Assembly (NCBI GenBank): GCA_014238285.1
Contig: JABABK010000013.1
Location: 1 to 46,141, forward strand
Direction: 5' to 3'
Source: Hellea sp.
GTDB lineage: Bacteria > Pseudomonadota > Alphaproteobacteria > Caulobacterales > Maricaulaceae
DNA length: 46,141 bases
Of the stretch, positions 1 to 9,040 are shown piece after piece. Below the pieces are notes generated by a model, which searched no databases, was not told the origin of the DNA, and saw only the letters and a list, made by a program, of their open reading frames with translations. A program made the translations under genes and the position numbers. Within the stretch, counting starts at the first letter, position 1, and the number at the start of each line of letters is the position of its first letter.

Positions 1-181
1 TTTGCTCTAGAGCATGTACGCCTGCATCCGTGCGGCCCGAGCCATACACAAGGGCAGGTTCGTTATTAAGGCCTATAACAGCTTTTTCGATTGCGCCTTG
101 CACCGTCGGTACACTGGGTTGTAATTGCCAGCCATTATAGGGCCCGCCATCATATTCAATTGTCAGTTTATATCGGGGCAT
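1..181 (-). CDS. truA: tRNA pseudouridine synthase A, N-terminal part (partial)
   Basis: TruA isomerises uridine to pseudouridine at positions 38-40 of the tRNA anticodon arm. Only the first 60 codons lie in the window; the rest runs off the left edge. Translation from the ATG at 179-181 gives [19 protein letters not shown], a classic TruA start, and further on [11 protein letters not shown], the conserved motif holding the catalytic Asp. It lies downstream of fmt and a GIY-YIG gene on the same strand. def-fmt-truA is a common alphaproteobacterial order, so co-transcription is likely, although the inserted element between fmt and truA separates them. Confidence 0.93.
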   Translation of the reverse strand, partial: MPRYKLTIEYDGGPYNGWQLQPSVPTVQGAIEKAVIGLNNEPALVYGSGRTDAGVHALEQ

Positions 182-210
182 GAATGTGTATACCAAGTTT
201 TCTCGGTCTT

Positions 211-254
211 CCGGGTTCGCCCAAACAAAAAATTTGGGCGCCCCGGAATGACAG
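211..254. repeat. Inverted-repeat element, copy A, downstream of the GIY-YIG gene
   Basis: A palindromic element whose ends read CCGGGTTCGCCC and GCCCCGGAATGACAG. It encloses a GCCCAAA/TTTGGGC hairpin. Read on the minus strand its ends match copy B at 549-581, so the two copies flank the GIY-YIG gene in opposite orientation. The centre differs between copies. It may also act as a terminator for the gene. It looks like a dispersed intergenic palindrome, but its genome copy number cannot be judged from one window. Confidence 0.6.
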
Positions 255-259
255 TTTCT

Positions 260-538
260 TTATGTTGATAGATCGTCCCAGCTGGGATTCATAGTTTCAA
301 TCAAATCAAACTTCCATTGCCTCTGCCATTTCTTGAGTTCTTTTTCTCGGGAAATGGCATCATCTATCCTTTGATATTCTTCAAAATACACCAAAAGTTT
401 GATATCCCACTTATAAGTATAACCTTTAAAGTCACCTGCTTTATGTTGTGCGGCTCGTTTGTTTAGGTCACTGGTGACGCCGATATAAGTCGCCCCACGA
501 TATCGACTGGCCATGATATAAACATGATACTGTTTCAT
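260..538 (-). CDS. GIY-YIG nuclease-superfamily protein (UPF0213-like, 92 aa)
   Basis: A small stand-alone GIY-YIG domain protein. The N-terminus reads YHVYIMASRYRGATYIGVTS, where the VYI and YIG elements form the core beta strands. An Arg sits in the following helix (DLNKRAAQHK) and a Glu near residue 65 (SREKELKKWQ) could be the metal ligand. The length fits the single-domain UPF0213/YhbQ-type family, whose cellular substrate is not settled. The gene lies between fmt and truA and is bracketed by an inverted pair of palindromic elements (211-254 and 549-581), as if gene plus repeats were inserted as a unit into a def-fmt-truA block. Function beyond the fold is unknown. Confidence 0.85.
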   Translation of the reverse strand: MKQYHVYIMASRYRGATYIGVTSDLNKRAAQHKAGDFKGYTYKWDIKLLVYFEEYQRIDDAISREKELKKWQRQWKFDLIETMNPSWDDLST

Positions 539-548
539 TGTTTATTCC

Positions 549-581
549 TGTCATTCCGGGGCTTGCGAGGCAAGAACCCGG
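549..581. repeat. Inverted-repeat element, copy B, upstream of the GIY-YIG gene
   Basis: It reads CTGTCATTCCGGGGC, then a CTTGC-GAG-GCAAG hairpin, then GAACCCGGA. The outer parts are the reverse complement of copy A at 211-254, while the inner hairpin is different. It lies in the short gap between the fmt stop and the GIY-YIG start. Confidence 0.6.
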
Positions 582-604
582 AACGTCGAGAAAATTAAGT
601 ACAT

Positions 605-1522
605 CTACCTAAAAACCGATCCTTTGGGTACTGCCATACCACGTAGAAAGTCTTCGGCGTTCATTTTGGGTTTGCCGGGGGCTTGTAGCTCAGTGATGCG
701 AAGGGCGGCTCTGCCACAGGCGATCAGAAGTGCGTCATCTAGCGTCTCGCCGGGCTCTGCGTCGCCGGGCTCGATATTAGCCATATGGATTTTTATGCGT
801 TTGCCGTTAAGCTCAGTCCACGCACCGGGAAATGGGTTAAGTCCGCGAATGTGGTGATCAATCGCGATCGCTGGTCTTGTCCAATCAATACGGGCTTCGT
901 CTTTCGTTATTTTTTCGGCGTAAAGCGCTTCGCCTGTTTGAGGGCTTGCGACAAGACCGCCGCGTTCTAGGGCGGCTAGAGTTCTCGGCCACATGCCAGC
1001 GCCAACGTGCGAGAGCCGATCAAACAAAAGACCCGCTGTGTCATCAGGTAGAATATCGACATTTTCCGATAAGACGATATCGCCCGTATCAAGCCCCTTA
1101 GCCATTTGCATGATCTGGCAAGCAGTCTCATCATCACCAGCCATAATCGCCCGCTGGACGGGCGCCGCGCCGCGCCAACGCGGTAATAACGAGGCGTGGA
1201 GATTCAAGCAGCCGTGTTTGGGCGCATCTAGGGCGCGTTGAGGCAGTATTTGGCCATAGGCCACCACGCAAGCTACATCAGCGCCGAGTTCTTCGAGCGC
1301 GTCAATGACCTTGGGCTTTCGAAAGCTCTCTGGCGTCTTAACCGGAATACCCATGATTTCAGCAAATTGGTGAACTGGACTTTTAGTGAGTTTTTGGCCG
1401 CGCCCAGCCGGGCGGGGCGGCTGGGTATAAACCCGCGCGACCTCATAGCCGCTGGCGAGTATTTCAGATAGGGATGGCACCGCAAATTCTGGTGTCCCCA
1501 TAAAGACGACGCGTAGGGTCAT
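605..1522 (-). CDS. fmt: Methionyl-tRNA formyltransferase
   Basis: Fmt transfers a formyl group from 10-formyl-tetrahydrofolate to Met-tRNA(fMet) for translation initiation in the cytosol. The 305 aa match the family length. Visible landmarks are the N-terminal MGTPEFAVPSL, the PAGRGQKLTKSPV loop, and the catalytic region LNLHASLLPRWRGAAPVQRA with the conserved Asn-His pair. The C-terminal OB-like domain follows near residue 205. The start codon overlaps the stop of the upstream 61-aa gene (ATGA), which in turn overlaps def, so def, the microprotein and fmt are translationally coupled. Confidence 0.96.
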   Translation of the reverse strand: MTLRVVFMGTPEFAVPSLSEILASGYEVARVYTQPPRPAGRGQKLTKSPVHQFAEIMGIPVKTPESFRKPKVIDALEELGADVACVVAYGQILPQRALDAPKHGCLNLHASLLPRWRGAAPVQRAIMAGDDETACQIMQMAKGLDTGDIVLSENVDILPDDTAGLLFDRLSHVGAGMWPRTLAALERGGLVASPQTGEALYAEKITKDEARIDWTRPAIAIDHHIRGLNPFPGAWTELNGKRIKIHMANIEPGDAEPGETLDDALLIACGRAALRITELQAPGKPKMNAEDFLRGMAVPKGSVFR

Positions 1523-1704
1523 GAAAAACTAATGTAATGATTGGGTAGTCCGTAAGTGCAATCTAAACAGCAGAAAATATTCTCAGGAGCACAAATAGGG
1601 ACACCTTCGTAACCAATAATAAGGGTTTGCATAACTCCCAAGATGCCTGCAGTCGCAACTACAAAAATCATGGTCCAATTAAAAAAGTTCTGAAATGATA
1701 GCAT
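1519..1704 (-). CDS. 61-aa single-pass membrane microprotein between def and fmt
   Basis: I do not recognise this protein. It has one hydrophobic segment at about residues 10-31 (TMIFVVATAGILGVMQTLII), followed by a short tail with several Cys (CAPENIFCCLDC) that could bind metal or form disulphides. Its ATG overlaps the def stop (TAATG at 1702-1706) and its TGA overlaps the fmt start (ATGA), so it fits exactly between two essential genes. That double overlap is the main evidence that it is translated. It could still be a lineage-specific linker peptide that simply couples translation of the two genes. Confidence 0.55.
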   Translation of the reverse strand: MLSFQNFFNWTMIFVVATAGILGVMQTLIIGYEGVPICAPENIFCCLDCTYGLPNHYISFS

Positions 1705-2222
1705 TAAACCGCCGCCTTAAGTTTCTCGGCTTTGATGACTTTCTTGACGGCGCGTTCGCGTTTTAGCCGTGAGAGATAGTCAATAAAGATGACGCCTTTG
1801 AGGTGATCCATCTCGTGCTGAATACAGACAGCATAAAGCCCTTCAGCCCATTCTGTTACGCGCTCGCCATGGTAATTCAGATAAGTGATTTTGACTCTTT
1901 CAGCTCGGTCAATGGATTCAAAGACTTCGGGAACTGATAGACAGCCTTCATCATAAGGCTTGGTCTCTTCAACGTCCTCGAGAATCTCTGGATTGACGAA
2001 ATATTTAGGTTCGGGTTCGCCCTCTTCACGGGAAAGATCCATAACAATGATCTGCAGCGGAATACCAATCTGTATGGCGGCCAGGCCTATACCGGGCGCG
2101 TCATACATGGTTTCGAGCATATCATCCATTAAGGCCCGTGTTTCATCGGTCACCGCATCAACAGGTTTTGAGACCTTCTTGAGAACGGGATTAGGGACCG
2201 TGAGTATTTCTTTGATAGCCAT
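1704..2222 (-). CDS. def: Peptide deformylase
   Basis: Removes the N-formyl group from nascent proteins, the reverse of Fmt chemistry. It has all three family motifs: [10 protein letters not shown] at residues 44-53, EGCLSVPE with the metal ligand Cys94, and QHEMDHLKG with His136, catalytic Glu137 and His140. The 172-aa length is normal for a type I bacterial enzyme. It is followed by the coupled 61-aa microprotein and fmt. A 45-nt gap separates it from the upstream HAD gene on the same strand. Confidence 0.97.
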   Translation of the reverse strand: MAIKEILTVPNPVLKKVSKPVDAVTDETRALMDDMLETMYDAPGIGLAAIQIGIPLQIIVMDLSREEGEPEPKYFVNPEILEDVEETKPYDEGCLSVPEVFESIDRAERVKITYLNYHGERVTEWAEGLYAVCIQHEMDHLKGVIFIDYLSRLKRERAVKKVIKAEKLKAAV

Positions 2223-2267
2223 AAACGTTAGTTAGGGACGAGCGGGTTGTAGGTCAAGACTTTGGGG

Positions 2268-2957
2268 CTAAGGACTTGGTTGGCGAGAGGTGTGTAACCA
2301 GCCTGCTAAATCATTTGTGACATGATCTACCCATTCTGCAGTGGTTGAATTGCTTGCTGGCCGAGCATGTGCGGGTTCGTGGCTCCAGTCGGCATCAGAT
2401 GTCACGAGGACGGTAGCCATGCCCATATATTTGGGAACTTCCAGATTACGGACACTGTCTTCAAACATGATGGCCTGCTTGGGATCGATATCAAAAACAT
2501 CGCAAAATTTAATATAGGGTGAGCGCTGAGGTTTAGGGATATAATCCACATCTTCAATACCAAACACACCGTCAAAAAGATCGTAGACACCGAGATGTTC
2601 GCCGACATTTTTGGCGTGTTTTTGCGAGCCATTGGTAAAGATATATTTCTTGCCAGGCAGGCCGTCTATAGCGCCGCGTAGATTTGGGCATGGAATGAGA
2701 GGTGATAAATCGACGTCATGGACGTAATCTAAAAACTCGGCTGGATCCATGCCGTGAACGGCCATGAGCCCAGACAAAGACGTGCCATATTCTGCGAGAT
2801 AGTCTTTTTGAATTTTACGGGCGTCTAGCGGCGCAAGAGACAAATACTCGCTGATGAAGGTTGTCATTTTTTTATCAATTTGAGAGAAAAATTCTGCGTC
2901 GCCTGAATAAAGCGTATTATCCAGATCAAAAATCCAGTGCGTAATATGAGACGTCAT
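2268..2957 (-). CDS. HAD-family pyrimidine 5'-nucleotidase-like phosphatase
   Basis: A haloacid-dehalogenase phosphatase of 229 aa. Motif I is WIFDLDNTLYS with nucleophile Asp11 and acid/base Asp13. Motif II is FTNGS near residue 110, and motif III/IV is IMFEDSVRNLEVPKYMG. This arrangement is typical of the pyrimidine 5'-nucleotidase group (SDT1-like) commonly found near argB in alphaproteobacteria. It probably dephosphorylates UMP, CMP or another small phosphate; the substrate cannot be read from sequence. Its ATG overlaps the stop of the DUF1036 gene upstream (TAATG), so the two are coupled. Confidence 0.85.
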   Translation of the reverse strand: MTSHITHWIFDLDNTLYSGDAEFFSQIDKKMTTFISEYLSLAPLDARKIQKDYLAEYGTSLSGLMAVHGMDPAEFLDYVHDVDLSPLIPCPNLRGAIDGLPGKKYIFTNGSQKHAKNVGEHLGVYDLFDGVFGIEDVDYIPKPQRSPYIKFCDVFDIDPKQAIMFEDSVRNLEVPKYMGMATVLVTSDADWSHEPAHARPASNSTTAEWVDHVTNDLAGWLHTSRQPSP

Positions 2958-4045
2958 TAGCGCCGAAGTCCTGATGCATTTGTACCTGCAAAGTCAGCAT
3001 CAGATAAATCAATTTGCATACCGTCCTTATCAATAGGCAGAGGTCTGAAATTTGCCGGTTGGTAACCTTGGTCCGCACAGTTTTCCCGGCCCATTACAGC
3101 AAAGCGTGAATCGGCGATGCAAAACTGACTAGGGGTTGCCGCCAGAGATCGAAGAGGTTTATCTGAAGACTTAGCGCCGTCTACTCCAATACTTCCTGAT
3201 TGGACGGCGTAGTATGAAAGATCGGCGGATATTAGAGTTTCGGTGAAAACCTGCGCGCAATCATCGACATTGATACTCCACCAACCGCGAGATTCCCAAT
3301 TGCCTTTGCGGCGCCTACCAATGGCAGCCCAAATTTCTGAAGATGATTTATTACAAAGCGTAAGGCCGACCGTTGCGATCTTTTCTATCGCAGCCGTTTC
3401 AAGGGCCACTAATTGCTGATCCGGGGATAGGGAGGTTGCTAAACCTTGGTCTTTGAGAAATTTGGCCAACGTTTGAGATGTCCTTCGGCCAGCGACGCCG
3501 TCAACGCGTGTAATGGGATAACCATTATCCATTAGAAGGCGCTGAATACCTGCTGTGACAGCCTTGGTGCCAAATTCTTCTATTTCGACTAAGGTTGTCA
3601 CTTCTTCACTTGGATCAACAGCAATATATTTTCGTGTTGATAATTCTTGTAGGGCGCAATCGACACCCGGATCGGCTTCGAAATCCTCGTCACTGGCACA
3701 AAGCGATATATCGCCCTTCCATTCTCGAATGCCGCCTCTATGGGCGGAAGAGCTTTCAGCATAGACAAAACGCGGCGCGCCGCTTTGAGCTTGAACCGTT
3801 AAGCACCCGCCAGGGCGGATAGATGACCAGCCGCGTGGTTTTAGCACGCCGGCAACCATAGCCGCGGTCGCAATCCGCAAAGAGAAAGATGTCTCATTAC
3901 AAATTTTCCAACCCGGATCAACGGTAACTTCAGTTGCTGCATCAGGAGAAATAGCGGGCGTGGATGTCTGAGCAAAGGCGTTTGAGCTTAAGATTAGCGC
4001 GGCGCTGATAGTAGTGAAAAATTTATGGCTCATCCTCTGGCTCAT
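2957..4045 (-). CDS. Secreted protein with two DUF1036 domains and a peptidoglycan-binding-like centre
   Basis: A 362-aa exported protein. An N-terminal signal peptide runs to about residue 26 (hydrophobic [11 protein letters not shown]). The first DUF1036-like unit starts at [16 protein letters not shown] and a second at [16 protein letters not shown]; both have the family's Cys-Asn start and a W-S-x-x-P/V-G/D-x-C core. Between them, at about residues 160-205, [19 protein letters not shown] resembles a peptidoglycan-binding helical repeat. It is presumably periplasmic; function unknown. The start overlaps the argB stop (ATGA at 4042-4045). Another in-frame ATG lies four codons later. Confidence 0.75.
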   Translation of the reverse strand: MSQRMSHKFFTTISAALILSSNAFAQTSTPAISPDAATEVTVDPGWKICNETSFSLRIATAAMVAGVLKPRGWSSIRPGGCLTVQAQSGAPRFVYAESSSAHRGGIREWKGDISLCASDEDFEADPGVDCALQELSTRKYIAVDPSEEVTTLVEIEEFGTKAVTAGIQRLLMDNGYPITRVDGVAGRRTSQTLAKFLKDQGLATSLSPDQQLVALETAAIEKIATVGLTLCNKSSSEIWAAIGRRRKGNWESRGWWSINVDDCAQVFTETLISADLSYYAVQSGSIGVDGAKSSDKPLRSLAATPSQFCIADSRFAVMGRENCADQGYQPANFRPLPIDKDGMQIDLSDADFAGTNASGLRR

Positions 4046-4899
4046 CCTATGAGAGTTCCTGCGCCTTGGTCTGTAAAAAGTTCGACCAAAAGACCATGAG
4101 CTCGGCGTCCATCTAGAATGACGACGGCATCAACACCGTCCTCAACTGCAGATATAGCGGTTTCGAGTTTTGGAATCATTCCGCCTTGCGCGGTTCCATC
4201 TTTGATTAATCCGCGGGCATCAATGGTGGACAGGTTGGTGAGAAGATTTTTGTCTTTATCCATCACGCCTTCAATGTCGGTTAAAAGCATAAGGCGTGAT
4301 GCGCCTAAGGCGCCTGCGATGACGCCGGCAGCTGTGTCGGCGTTAACATTATAACTGGCACCGTCTTCGCCTGCGCTGATAGGTGATATCACTGGAATAA
4401 ACCCGTTTGCGGCCAAAGTATCAAGAACCGTCACATCGGTCGCGACGGGACGTCCTGCGAACCCGAGATCTTCGCGAAGCTTACGGGCTGTGATCAAATT
4501 AGCATCTTTGCCTGAGAGACCGACAGCTTTTCCGCCGGCAGCGTTGATGGCTTGAACCAGAGCTTTATTGATGCCGCCGGATAATACCATTTCTGCGACC
4601 TCGACAGTTTCGATATCGGAAACGCGAAGGCCGTCGACAAATTCGGATTTGATGCTGAGACGTTCGAGCATTTTACCGATTTGAGGACCTCCGCCATGAA
4701 CAATAACAGGGCGAATGCCGACCTGACGTAACAATACCATATCATTGGCAAAGTTCTGGGTTAGCTCTGGACTGCCCATGGCATGTCCGCCAAATTTTAT
4801 AACGACTGTCTTACCAGCATAGCGCTGGATAAAAGGTAGAGCTTCGGACAGAGTTTGGGCGCTTGTCCAGCCATCTTCGTTTTTACGGCGAGTCATCAT
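4042..4899 (-). CDS. argB: Acetylglutamate kinase
   Basis: Phosphorylates N-acetyl-L-glutamate in arginine biosynthesis. The 285-aa protein has the amino-acid-kinase N-terminus [11 protein letters not shown], the substrate loop [14 protein letters not shown], and the C-terminal [18 protein letters not shown] and [10 protein letters not shown] segments. It lies 8 nt after engB and overlaps the DUF1036 gene, the usual alphaproteobacterial rpmH-rnpA-yidC-engB-argB order. It has the longer N-terminal helix region (residues 10-30) found in hexameric, arginine-inhibited enzymes, so feedback inhibition is likely but not shown. Confidence 0.96.
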   Translation of the reverse strand: MMTRRKNEDGWTSAQTLSEALPFIQRYAGKTVVIKFGGHAMGSPELTQNFANDMVLLRQVGIRPVIVHGGGPQIGKMLERLSIKSEFVDGLRVSDIETVEVAEMVLSGGINKALVQAINAAGGKAVGLSGKDANLITARKLREDLGFAGRPVATDVTVLDTLAANGFIPVISPISAGEDGASYNVNADTAAGVIAGALGASRLMLLTDIEGVMDKDKNLLTNLSTIDARGLIKDGTAQGGMIPKLETAISAVEDGVDAVVILDGRRAHGLLVELFTDQGAGTLIG

Positions 4900-4907
4900 G
4901 ACAGCCC

Positions 4908-5558
4908 TTATACGCGATGATCGGGCAAGGCCAAGGTAGCAATCTCAGCTCTTAGTGTATCAAGTCCGTCTTTTTTTACTGAACTTGTGGAAATTAACCC
5001 TGGATAAGCTGCGGGACGCTTGGCGATGGCCGCGAGTGTTTTCTCTGAAACTTTTTCAAGTTCGCCCTTTTTAAGCTTGTCGATCTTGGTCAATACAATT
5101 TGGTAAATCACGGCCGTTTCGTCCAGCATGCCCATAAGTTCGATGTCGCCGGGCTTTAGACCGTGGCGAGAATCAATCAGTAGGAACACTCTACGAAGCC
5201 CAGCGCGGCCTGCCAAAAACTGACGGGTCAACTTGGTCCAGCGAGCGATATCTGTTTTTGAAGCGCGGGCATAGCCATAACCCGGTAAGTCAACGAGGCG
5301 AATACGGCTATCGGCGTTGAAATAATTGAGCTCGCGCGTCCGTCCTGGTGTGTTGGATGCTCTGGCAAGACCATTTTGACCTGTTAGCGCGTTGATGAGG
5401 CTGGACTTGCCAACGTTAGATCTGCCCGCAAAACAAATCTCAGGTAGGGTTGGCGCCGGGAGTTTGTCAAAACTAACAACGCTCAGCATAAATTCCACCG
5501 GGCGAGCGAATAATATCCGTCCGGCTTCTATAAGTTCATGATCAACGTCTTGGGTCAA
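4908..5558 (-). CDS. engB: Ribosome-biogenesis GTP-binding protein EngB/YihA
   Basis: A small TRAFAC GTPase needed for 50S subunit assembly. It has G1 GRSNVGKSS at residues 45-53, G3 DLPGYGYA, G4 TKIDKL and a G5-like STSSVKK. The 216-aa length is typical. It starts 2 nt after yidC and ends 8 nt before argB, so it is within the operon. Confidence 0.95.
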   Translation of the reverse strand: MTQDVDHELIEAGRILFARPVEFMLSVVSFDKLPAPTLPEICFAGRSNVGKSSLINALTGQNGLARASNTPGRTRELNYFNADSRIRLVDLPGYGYARASKTDIARWTKLTRQFLAGRAGLRRVFLLIDSRHGLKPGDIELMGMLDETAVIYQIVLTKIDKLKKGELEKVSEKTLAAIAKRPAAYPGLISTSSVKKDGLDTLRAEIATLALPDHRV

Positions 5559-5560
5559 AA

Positions 5561-7348
5561 CTATTCAGCTTCTACTTTGGCTTTGCCGGTTATCTTACGA
5601 AAAAACCCGTCAAACGGTGTGTCCACATTAAATTTCCGGGTAATGTAATATTGCTGGATGAATGACAAAACATTGTTCCAAATCCAGTAAAGCAGTAAAC
5701 CTGCCGCAAATGGCGCAAGAACGAACATAAAAATCCAAGGCATCCATTTGAAAATCTTCATTTGCATTTCCATGATATCTCCGGCGGTTCCGCCAGCGGC
5801 AGCTGATTGCTGAGTCGATAGTGAAAATGTCATCGCCATGGAAATACCGTAAAGAATAGCGAGAGGCCCAATAGCAATAATAGAGAGCGCTGGCGGGCTA
5901 TCCCATGGGAAGGCCCCAAAACCGTTTAAGAAAGATAACGGGTCGCGGGCCGACAAATCCTGAATCCAGCCAAAGAAAGGCGCGTGACGAAGTTCAACAT
6001 TGATGAACACGGTTTTATAAAGTGCGAAGAAGACGAAAATGGTCGGAATAATAGGAAGACAGCCAGCCATAGGATTGACACCTTCTTTCTTATAAAGGGC
6101 CATGACTTCTTTTTGAATTTTCGCGCGATCATCTTTGTACATCTCTTGAATGCGTTTTTGCTTAGGGGCAACTTTTTTCATTTTAGCCTGACTGGCATAT
6201 TGCTTGTTAAACATCGGGAATAGGACAAGCTTGATAATGGTCGTCAGTGCCAAAATCGCGAGGCCATAATTGCCTAGAATGCCATAAAGGAACGATAAGA
6301 AGCGGTTCATCGGCCGAGTCAAAAGTCTCAGACGGCCCCAATCAATCGCGCGTTCCATTTGTGCAATGCCGACCTTATCTTCATAGTTGCGAAGGGTAGC
6401 GCGGTCTTTGGCACCGACAAAAATATGACCGATAGAGTCTATTGTTGCGCCTGAGGTGATTGTGATGGGATCAAGCGTATAACCAGATTGAAATACATCA
6501 GCATTATTGATGAGCCTGTGATTAAATTCGGTTGTCATCATGTTGCCTTGCGGGGCAATTGCCGCTGATAGCCAATATTTATCCGTTAGTCCGGTCCAGC
6601 CCGCTTCGCCGGATGCAGACAGACGTTCTTTCTTGAGTTTTTTATAGGCGAGTTGCTCTTGTTTATTATCAACAATAGCAATGGCGCCTTGATGCAGAAT
6701 AAAACTAACATCGCGCGCTTTTTGGCCGTTTACTTCATCGCCTTTTGGGATGCCGTGCTGGCGGGTCATGCCTTTACGGCTAAGTGAAATTTCTTTGCCG
6801 GATGTGTTGGTGACTCTATCAGATAATGTAATTAAATATTTGTCATCAGCGGTGATGGTTCTATCGACCACATAGCCATTACCCTCATGTCGTAAAATGA
6901 CGGCTTTGTTGGCGGTTAATGTGTCGCCCGAAACGATGCTCCAGGCTGTATTCGCGCCAGACCCCGCATCAAGTGGCAACCAATTATCAAATATATAGGC
7001 GGCGTGATCAGCACCTTCAGGCGTCAAAAGCACGACGTTTGGACTGTCCTTGGCAAGTGATTGCTTGTAATTTTTTAAGGAAACATCATCAAACCTTGAG
7101 CCTTCAACCAGAAAAGAGCCTGATAATGACGGTGTATCGATCGTAATTCTTTGACCAGAGCTCACAAGGTTAGCGCGTGGCACAAGTTTGATTTCCGGCG
7201 TTTCTACGGGTTGCTGAACGACTTCTTGCTGAGTCGCGGCTTCTGTTTGCATACGTTCGGCATTTTTCTTACCAAATAAACTCCAGTAGCCGAGCATGAT
7301 AAGCATCGACAGCAGTATAAATGTGAGAAAATTCTTCTGGTCTTCCAT
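5561..7348 (-). CDS. yidC: Membrane protein insertase YidC
   Basis: Inserts and folds inner-membrane proteins, alone or with SecYEG. The 595-aa protein has an N-terminal membrane anchor (FLTFILLSMLIMLGYWSLFG), a large periplasmic beta-sandwich domain at about 50-340, then the conserved C-terminal 60KD_IMP core from about 355 (NYGLAILALTTIIKLVLFP) with the hydrophilic-groove Arg in RAP-type positions and a basic cytosolic loop (KMKKVAPKQKRIQEMYKDDR). It lies between rnpA and engB. No yidD lies in the 59-nt gap after rnpA, unlike many bacteria. Confidence 0.96.
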   Translation of the reverse strand: MEDQKNFLTFILLSMLIMLGYWSLFGKKNAERMQTEAATQQEVVQQPVETPEIKLVPRANLVSSGQRITIDTPSLSGSFLVEGSRFDDVSLKNYKQSLAKDSPNVVLLTPEGADHAAYIFDNWLPLDAGSGANTAWSIVSGDTLTANKAVILRHEGNGYVVDRTITADDKYLITLSDRVTNTSGKEISLSRKGMTRQHGIPKGDEVNGQKARDVSFILHQGAIAIVDNKQEQLAYKKLKKERLSASGEAGWTGLTDKYWLSAAIAPQGNMMTTEFNHRLINNADVFQSGYTLDPITITSGATIDSIGHIFVGAKDRATLRNYEDKVGIAQMERAIDWGRLRLLTRPMNRFLSFLYGILGNYGLAILALTTIIKLVLFPMFNKQYASQAKMKKVAPKQKRIQEMYKDDRAKIQKEVMALYKKEGVNPMAGCLPIIPTIFVFFALYKTVFINVELRHAPFFGWIQDLSARDPLSFLNGFGAFPWDSPPALSIIAIGPLAILYGISMAMTFSLSTQQSAAAGGTAGDIMEMQMKIFKWMPWIFMFVLAPFAAGLLLYWIWNNVLSFIQQYYITRKFNVDTPFDGFFRKITGKAKVEAE

Positions 7349-7407
7349 GGGATCAGTCTTTGTGCTTGTGTAATTAATGGGCTAATTAAAGGTCTGTGGT
7401 TTGGTAT

Positions 7408-7752
7408 CTATTTGGACAATGTTAACAAGGCCTTTTTGACGTCATCAAGTAATTGGTCATAAGGGCGCTTATTCGTTCCGTCACGGGCTATAAAGACATA
7501 ATCATGTCCTGCAAGTCCATATTGGGGCAGTAGGCTTTGTGCACAAGTCCTGAGACGTCGTTTGGCGCGATTTCTTTGTACAGCATTACCCATTTTCTTG
7601 GTCGCCGTGTAACCGACGCGAATCGTTCCTAGACTATCCGGATGACCCCGCATTTGGATAACAACACCGCCAATGGCTCTATAACGGCCTTCACGGACAT
7701 ACAAAAACTCGGACCGCTTCTTCAGCCGTCCGAGTTTTAAAATATTTGTCAT
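7408..7752 (-). CDS. rnpA: Ribonuclease P protein component
   Basis: Protein subunit of RNase P, which matures tRNA 5' ends, here relevant because the window also carries a dense tRNA array. The RNR motif is present (NAVQRNRAKRRLR, about residues 56-68), as is the N-terminal LKKRSEFLYVREGRY. Its length of 114 aa is usual. It follows rpmH by 32 nt on the same strand. Confidence 0.93.
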   Translation of the reverse strand: MTNILKLGRLKKRSEFLYVREGRYRAIGGVVIQMRGHPDSLGTIRVGYTATKKMGNAVQRNRAKRRLRTCAQSLLPQYGLAGHDYVFIARDGTNKRPYDQLLDDVKKALLTLSK

Positions 7753-7784
7753 AAGAGTGCCTTGTTTAAGGCAGTACCGCGTAA

Positions 7785-7919
7785 TTACGCGGACAGAACC
7801 TTACGGCCTTTAGCGCGGCGACGGGCTAGAACAGCACGGCCATTTTTTGTGGCCATACGGGACCGAAAACCGTGACGACGTTTACGAACCAATTCTGATG
7901 GCTGAAATGTGCGTTTCAT
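7785..7919 (-). CDS. rpmH: 50S ribosomal protein L34
   Basis: A 44-aa very basic protein starting [18 protein letters not shown] and ending [13 protein letters not shown], an unmistakable L34. A GGAG Shine-Dalgarno precedes the ATG at 7917-7919 by about 6 nt. It heads the rpmH-rnpA-yidC-engB-argB operon, whose promoter must lie in 7920-8090, shared with the divergent SDR gene. Confidence 0.97.
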   Translation of the reverse strand: MKRTFQPSELVRKRRHGFRSRMATKNGRAVLARRRAKGRKVLSA

Positions 7920-8090
7920 GTTATTCTCCGTGGGCAACCCTATAAAAGAGCTGCATATAATCTCAAGCGGCGTCCCTTAATCGCCCAAAAGGCCCAAGTC
8001 AAGCATTACCGACCTGCGACATTTCAGATTCTCGACTTGAGAAAGGCATTTGTTTCTCTATGTTGCGCGGCAATTGTTAAAGAGGGTTTT

Positions 8091-8876
8091 ATGGAATTGA
8101 ATTCTGATATTGCAGCGGTTGTAACAGGCGGTGCTTCTGGACTTGGCGAGGCGACAGCCCGCAAATTGGCCTCTAAAGGCGTACGGGTCGGCATTTTTGA
8201 TATGAATGCAGAACGCGGGCAAATGGTAGCCGATGAAATTGGCGGTATTTTCGCCAAAGTAGATGTATCCAACAATGATTCTGTTGATGAAGGCCTCGAC
8301 TTTGTTCGCGCGGCCAATGGCCAAGAGCGAATCATGGTCAATTGCGCGGGTATTGGCGGCGGAATGAAAACCGCCAGCCGGAAACGTGATACAGGCGAAA
8401 TAATGGCCCATGATCCGGAGTATTATATCCGCATTATCAATATTAATTTGATTGGGTCTTTTCTGTGCGCGTCCAAATCAGCCGCTGGTATGATGAGCCT
8501 TGATCCAACGGAGCCCGACGGTGAGCGCGGTATCATTATCAATACGGCTTCTGTGGCGGCTCAGGATGGTCAAATTGGTCAGCTAGCCTATGCCGCTTCC
8601 AAAGGCGGTATCCTGTCTATGGCCCTTCCAATGGCTCGTGATTTGGCCCGCGAAGGCATTCGCGTCAATACGATACTGCCTGGTTTCTACGAAACGCCAA
8701 TTTATGAGCAAATGAAGCCGGAAGTGAAAGAAAACCTGCGCGCTCATGTTCAGTTCCCGAATCGTTTTGGTCAGCCAAGCGAATATGGCGATGTGGTCGC
8801 CTTTATGTGTGAACACGCCTATATCAACGCCGAATATATCAGGACAGACGCTGGCGCCCGCATGCCACCACGCTAA
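8091..8876 (+). CDS. Short-chain dehydrogenase/reductase (HSD17B10/FabG-like)
   Basis: An NAD(P)-dependent oxidoreductase of 261 aa from the ATG at 8091, which has AGAGGG a few nt upstream. An in-frame start at 8037 lacks such a site. The Rossmann motif is TGGASGLGEATA (12-23), the NAG-type motif is NCAGIGGG (84-91), and the catalytic residues are Ser154, Tyr167 and Lys171 (YAASKGG). An Asp at the end of strand 2 (FDMN) favours NAD. Similar proteins are annotated as 3-hydroxyacyl-CoA dehydrogenases or generic SDRs; the substrate cannot be set from sequence. Transcribed divergently from rpmH. Confidence 0.85.
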   Translation: MELNSDIAAVVTGGASGLGEATARKLASKGVRVGIFDMNAERGQMVADEIGGIFAKVDVSNNDSVDEGLDFVRAANGQERIMVNCAGIGGGMKTASRKRDTGEIMAHDPEYYIRIININLIGSFLCASKSAAGMMSLDPTEPDGERGIIINTASVAAQDGQIGQLAYAASKGGILSMALPMARDLAREGIRVNTILPGFYETPIYEQMKPEVKENLRAHVQFPNRFGQPSEYGDVVAFMCEHAYINAEYIRTDAGARMPPR

Positions 8877-8997
8877 AGGCTTATGCCCTGCGGCTGACGG
8901 TCGTTGAGCCGTACTCGCAGTATTGACATACCGCTTCGTACGTCTCGCCTACGTCAAACGCATTCATAATCATTTACCAATTTTGGAATAACTGTGC

Positions 8998-9028
8998 ACC
9001 CTGGACTTGATCCAGGGTCTTTTTTTTT
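8998..9028 (+). terminator. Intrinsic terminator between convergent SDR and sensor kinase genes
   Basis: An 8-bp perfect stem ACCCTGGA/TCCAGGGT with a 5-nt loop (CTTGA), then C and nine T. It lies 122 nt after the SDR stop and just before the end of the opposite-strand kinase gene. The stem sequence also resembles widespread alphaproteobacterial palindromic repeats. Confidence 0.75.
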
Positions 9029-9040
9029 GAGTTCAGATAA

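Noticed and set aside
7349-7407. A yidD gene between rnpA and yidC
   Set aside because: The gap is only 59 nt and holds no coding frame for it.
7349-8090. A replication origin near rpmH
   Set aside because: rpmH is present, but there is no dnaA or dnaN and I see no cluster of DnaA boxes around it.
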